DNA of 64,000 nt from Chytridium lagenaria (Eukaryota > Chytridiomycota > Chytridiomycetes > Chytridiales > Chytridiaceae). The notes beneath the pieces were generated by a model. It was not told the origin of the DNA and searched no databases. It was given only the letters and a program-made list of their open reading frames with translations. This document shows, piece after piece, positions 60,893 through 64,000 of this stretch (the first letter of the stretch is position 1; every line of letters starts with the position of its first letter). A program made the translations under genes and the position numbers. Location of the stretch: the NCBI GenBank assembly GCA_025449115.1, contig JAHLKC010000076.1, positions 1-64,000 on the forward strand, in the 5' to 3' direction.

Positions 60893-61760
60893 TACCTCGG
60901 CAACGTCATCTCAAAACTCACCGAAGACAAACCGTAACTCGTCTTGCTGCGCCTTCTCCTCTAAAGACTCCCTCACCAGATCCACCCACATCCCCTACCG
61001 CGATTCCAAGCTCCCCTGTATTTTCCAATCTTCTCTCTCTGGGCAACCCCCGCGTCTCTATCATTGCAACGATATCGCCGTCATCACCGAATTTGGAGGA
61101 AACAAACAACACGCTCAAATTTGCGGAAAGAGTCAAGAAGGTGCAAGTTAAGGCGCATTCAAAGGGGACGTTTGGAGAAGACGACTGAAATGTTGGAGAA
61201 AGAATGGTTGGGAGGGGATGGTGATGTGCATAGGATTTAGTATGAGGAGCAACTGCATGGGAGTCAGTTGGTAAATTAGACCAATTTTTTTTCTCCTTTT
61301 TCTTCTTTCGTTTTGTTTCTTTTCTACCTCGCAAGACATCAAGTCCTAATATTGAGGGGTTTATTAGGTGCGGTCGGCTTTGAAAGAACGTATCGAACAT
61401 CTTACAAAACTAATTTTAAGCTCCAATTCCGTCACCCCAAAGGCATTCTCGACTGGAACGCTCCCATGGAAACTGGCGTAAGTCCTTACCTCATGGTCTT
61501 CTTCTGCGTTCTCATCTGGATCCTTTCACACCAAAAATCTCATACACTACTTAACGCATCTATGAAAACTTTTAGGACAAGCGCGCCTCAGTCATCCTTA
61601 ATGATGGTCTTCTTCCATGCAACCCCCACCGCAAAGCTCTCCCAGCATCAGTAGCAAATCAATGCGTCTCAGCTGTCAACTCTCCGACAAGGATTTCATG
61701 CTCAAGCCAATTGCCGAAATCAATTGTCGCTCTCATCTCTCAAATCATCGTCTGACCCGT
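60893..61760 (+). pseudogene. Kinesin motor remnant, kinesin-7-like
   Basis: Only the end of a kinesin motor domain and its neck are present, spread over frames. They are LGNVISKLTEDKP (about 60896-60934), HIPYRDSKL (about 60989-61015), SIIATISPSSPNLEETNNTL and KFAERVKKVQVKAHSKG (about 61056-61170), then, after a likely intron, LKERIEHLTKLILSSNSVT (about 61382-61436), which resembles the neck of kinesin-7 (CENP-E type). Stops occur after TEDKP and GTFGEDD. The nucleotide-binding half of the motor (P-loop GxTxxGKT) was not found upstream, so the gene is truncated. Spliced pieces such as KRASVILNDGLLPCNPHRKA may belong to its tail. Confidence 0.65.
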
Positions 61761-62111
61761 TGGTCATCAACACTATCAACAGGAGTAACGATGAGGAGGG
61801 TGTTCAAACACAATCGTTGCATTCTCAAACTTTACCTTCAACTATTTGATAAACTGACCAACGTGAACCTCGGATTCGCCAAGTGGAATGCTCTGTTCGT
61901 TGTTTTTGAAGGGCCTTGAAAAGATCATTGGCGAAGATCTTCGAGGACGTCGGCGTAGGCGTCCTGTGATGGCGTCGAGTGTAAGTATACGCGGTCGTGG
62001 AATAATGCATATTAAATAAAGGATTTCTTCTCACTATGTAAATGTCTAGCTCGAATTCGAAATCGAGGTTTTGGGGTGGCAGGTGTTTTATATAAAAAGA
62101 TTTTTGTCTAA
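61761..62111. other. Spacer between gene remnants
   Basis: About 350 bp in which no frame could be assigned; possibly more kinesin tail debris. Confidence 0.35.
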
Positions 62112-62709
62112 AACAACAAGGGTATCGCTTGCTTGGAGGGGAGGGGTGGGGTTATTGTGGATGATGATATGAGGACAAGTGATCCGTTTGTGTTTGCCGT
62201 CGGCGAGGTGGCTGTGCATAAGGGTATGCAGTATGGGCTTGTTGCACCAGGGTATGATATGACAGCTGTGGTTGCAAAGGCTTTGATGAAGGAGGTCAAG
62301 GTGCCGAAATTTAAAGGTGCTGATATGTTGACCAAGCTCAAGTTGATGGGGGTGCATGTGGCGAGTTTTGGGGATTATTTTGCAGATGAATTGAAATGCG
62401 TTCCTCTGACTTTTCGTGATCCATTCGGTAAGAATTATGTGCTTCTTGTTTTTTTTTCTCTACAGTTTTTTAATTTCTACACTCAACGTCTTTTTCCTTT
62501 GTTTATATGAAAATCAAACAGCTGGCATCTACAAGAAATTCTTGTTCAACATTGCCGGCACTAAACTCCTCGGTGGTATTCTCGTCAGTGACACTACCGA
62601 CTACAGTAAACTCGTCTCCCTCTCCAAATCCCACAAGCCCCTCACCTCCCCACCACACACCTACCTTCTACCCAAACCACTCTCCACCTCCTCTACCGAC
62701 GAAGTATAG
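62112..62709 (+). pseudogene. Nitrite reductase [NAD(P)H] large-subunit fragment
   Basis: Matches the middle of NirB/NIT-6-type assimilatory nitrite reductases, which reduce nitrite to ammonium. It covers the end of the FAD/NAD(P)H oxidoreductase domain (RGGVIVDDDMRTSDPFVFAV; HKGMQYGLVAPGYDMTAVVA) and the following conserved linker (GADMLTKLKLMGVHVASFGD). An intron at about 62426-62520 joins DPF-AGIYKKFLF to GTKLLGGILVSDTTDYSKLV, and a stop lies at 62707-62709. The N-terminal FAD-binding half and the whole siroheme/Fe-S half are absent (the full protein exceeds 1000 residues), so this is a gene fragment although its local frame is intact. Confidence 0.8.
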
Positions 62710-63725
62710 GAAATGACGACCTTTTGGATCTATGCCTCTGCGCTTGCCGTTTCGGTGCCTCCTCGATTCTACCGCTTTTATTGCAACGCCTCCATCAAAC
62801 CCCAAACCTCAACTTCATTCCCACAGGCACCACCTGCCTCACCAAATCCGCCTCCCGTGGCCACGCCCTCTCCGTCTCGCTCCTCATGTCCGCTTCCATC
62901 TTACCATCAAGCCATCTCCTCGTCATGGCCGCCCGTCGCGGTCACGTAGACGTTGTTGATCTACTCCTGACATCTCGAAATGTGGATCCTAGTGCGTTTG
63001 ATTTAAAGGCGTTAAGAGTTGCTGCTGCGCATGGACAGGATAGAGTTGTGAAAAGGTTGCTTGAGACGGGGAGAGTGGATCCGGAGTCGGCGGATAATGT
63101 GGCATTAAGGAGAGCGAGCGAGTATGGGTTTAAGGAGGTTGTGAGGATGGTGCTGGATACGGGGATGGCGGATCCGGAGGCAGAGGATAATATGCGATAC
63201 GGTGGGCGGCTGTGAATGGGCATTTGGAGGTGAGTTAAAATATTTATTCATTCTTATTCCACCGTGTTAGGTTATTTCTCCTTTTTTTATTTTTTAATAG
63301 TGTTCTGACTTTAAAAATAATATCTAGGTCGTTAAAATGCTAATAGCATCACGAGGAGTCAACCCTGCAGCATGCGGCAACCTCCCCCTCATCTGTGCCG
63401 CCCAATCCGGCCACCGCGCCGTCGTCAAACTCCTCATCGACACTAACCGCGTCAACCCCGCCGCCTGTCGCGGACAAGCTCTTAATCGGTCCGCCAGCAA
63501 CGGCCATCTCCCGTCGTTCTCGATTGTGAAGAGATTATTAGAGACGAGGAGGGTTAATCCTGCGGATGAAGATAATATGGCGATATAATGGGCTGCAGCG
63601 AACATGTGGAGACTGTTAAAGTGCTTCTTCAAGCAGAAATGAAGCGTCAAGAAGAAAAGGGGACTCGTTGTATTGCTGTGTTTAAACCTTATCATAATTT
63701 TTGCGGGATTGTGATCTTCTCTTGA
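62690..63725 (+). CDS. Ankyrin-repeat protein, frameshifted or truncated
   Basis: Ankyrin repeats of the VVxxLLxxxRVDPxxxDNxAIRxAAxxGHxE type. Frames include GNDDLLDLCLCACRFGASSI, HLLVMAARRGHVDVVDLLL, ALRVAAAHGQDRVVKRLLET, ALRRASEYGFKEVVRMVLDT and, after an intron at about 63231-63327, VVKMLIASRGVNPAACGNLP, HRAVVKLLIDTNRVNPAACR and SIVKRLLETRRVNPADEDNM. Frame changes are needed near 63190 (DNM to AIRWAAVNGHLE) and near 63585 (DNMAI to WAAANGHVETVKVLL). With these the protein would end at 63723-63725. The start is unclear; its first codons overlap the end of the nitrite reductase fragment in another frame. These repeats differ from the YLHENR-type repeats of the protein at 35851. Confidence 0.6.
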
Positions 63726-64000
63726 CCCATCCCTCCCTACCTAGCTTCGACTAGGGGGTAGGGGAGAAGAGTAAAGGAGTTGCTCCAGCAGAGCAAGTCC
63801 ACAGAGCACCTAAAGGACGGATGTACTCCGCCGTCTAAGTGATGTTAAGTTTGTTGTTTTGGCTGTGTGTGGTAGTTTTTCGCGAGTTCTATTAAATAAA
63901 AGGGAGATGGGAACGGTTTTAGTATCTTTCATTATCGACTTACCTTGCTTCTAAACCAATATCGGCACCAGATCGTCTCCTGGCGATCGGGATGGCTGAA
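63726..64000. other. Right-edge noncoding sequence
   Basis: About 275 bp without a recognisable gene. A new gene may begin beyond the window. Confidence 0.5.

Noticed and set aside
1..64000. CRISPR arrays, bacterial-type operons, tRNA or rRNA genes
   Set aside because: No regularly spaced repeats with unique spacers, no cloverleaf sequence with a pol III box pair that I could support, and the genes are intron-bearing and eukaryotic.

Overview
The window is eukaryotic and most likely from an early-diverging zoosporic fungus (Chytridiomycota or a close relative). Genes carry short GT..AG introns, often with CTAAC-like branch points. The family mix fits such a fungus: TmcB-like multi-pass proteins, a TRANK1-like UvrD helicase, glyoxal/galactose oxidase, DUF4246, GPI-type Kazal protein, kelch membrane protein, a Meu6-like PH protein and ankyrin proteins with AAxxGHLEVVKYLH repeats. 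The lineage is inferred from gene content, not from a marker gene.

Layout. 1-9.6 kb: Kazal protein (-), thiamine pyrophosphokinase THI80 (-), membrane-anchored glyoxal oxidase (+), single-pass protein with a cytoplasmic SAM domain (-). 11.3-18.4 kb: one large TRANK1-like helicase gene (-). 18.7-20.6 kb: two small secreted-protein genes (-), each with a TATA box. 21.4-23.1 kb: GH16 glycosidase remnants (+). 23.5-28.6 kb: kelch-repeat membrane protein (+). 29.1-30.4 kb: YdhF-type aldo/keto reductase (+). 31.0-35.6 kb: tandem triplication of a DUF4246 gene (+), one copy intact, one frameshifted, one reduced to its ends. 35.9-37.0 kb: F-box-like/ankyrin protein (+). 39.1-42.4 kb: PH-domain protein with a long acidic repeat (+). 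43.3-50.1 kb: amino-acid permease and TmcB-like protein, possibly one gene (-). 50.2-55.9 kb: a second TmcB-like gene (+), divergent from the first across about 180 bp. 56.7-59.9 kb: unrecognised genes (-). 60.9-63.7 kb: fragments of a kinesin, a nitrite reductase and an ankyrin protein.

A striking general property is that many otherwise well-conserved genes change reading frame by one base, often at short homopolymers or GC-rich repeats. Examples are the glyoxal oxidase, SAM protein, kelch protein, aldo/keto reductase, PH protein, both TmcB genes and the ankyrin gene. This looks more like uncorrected assembly error than wholesale pseudogenisation, but sequence alone cannot decide. Gene spans below therefore cover introns and frame changes, and exon details are reading-frame based.

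No operon-like pathway is evident. The themes are cell-surface and secreted proteins plus large membrane proteins of the TmcB type. No rRNA, tRNA, CRISPR array or intact transposon was recognised.
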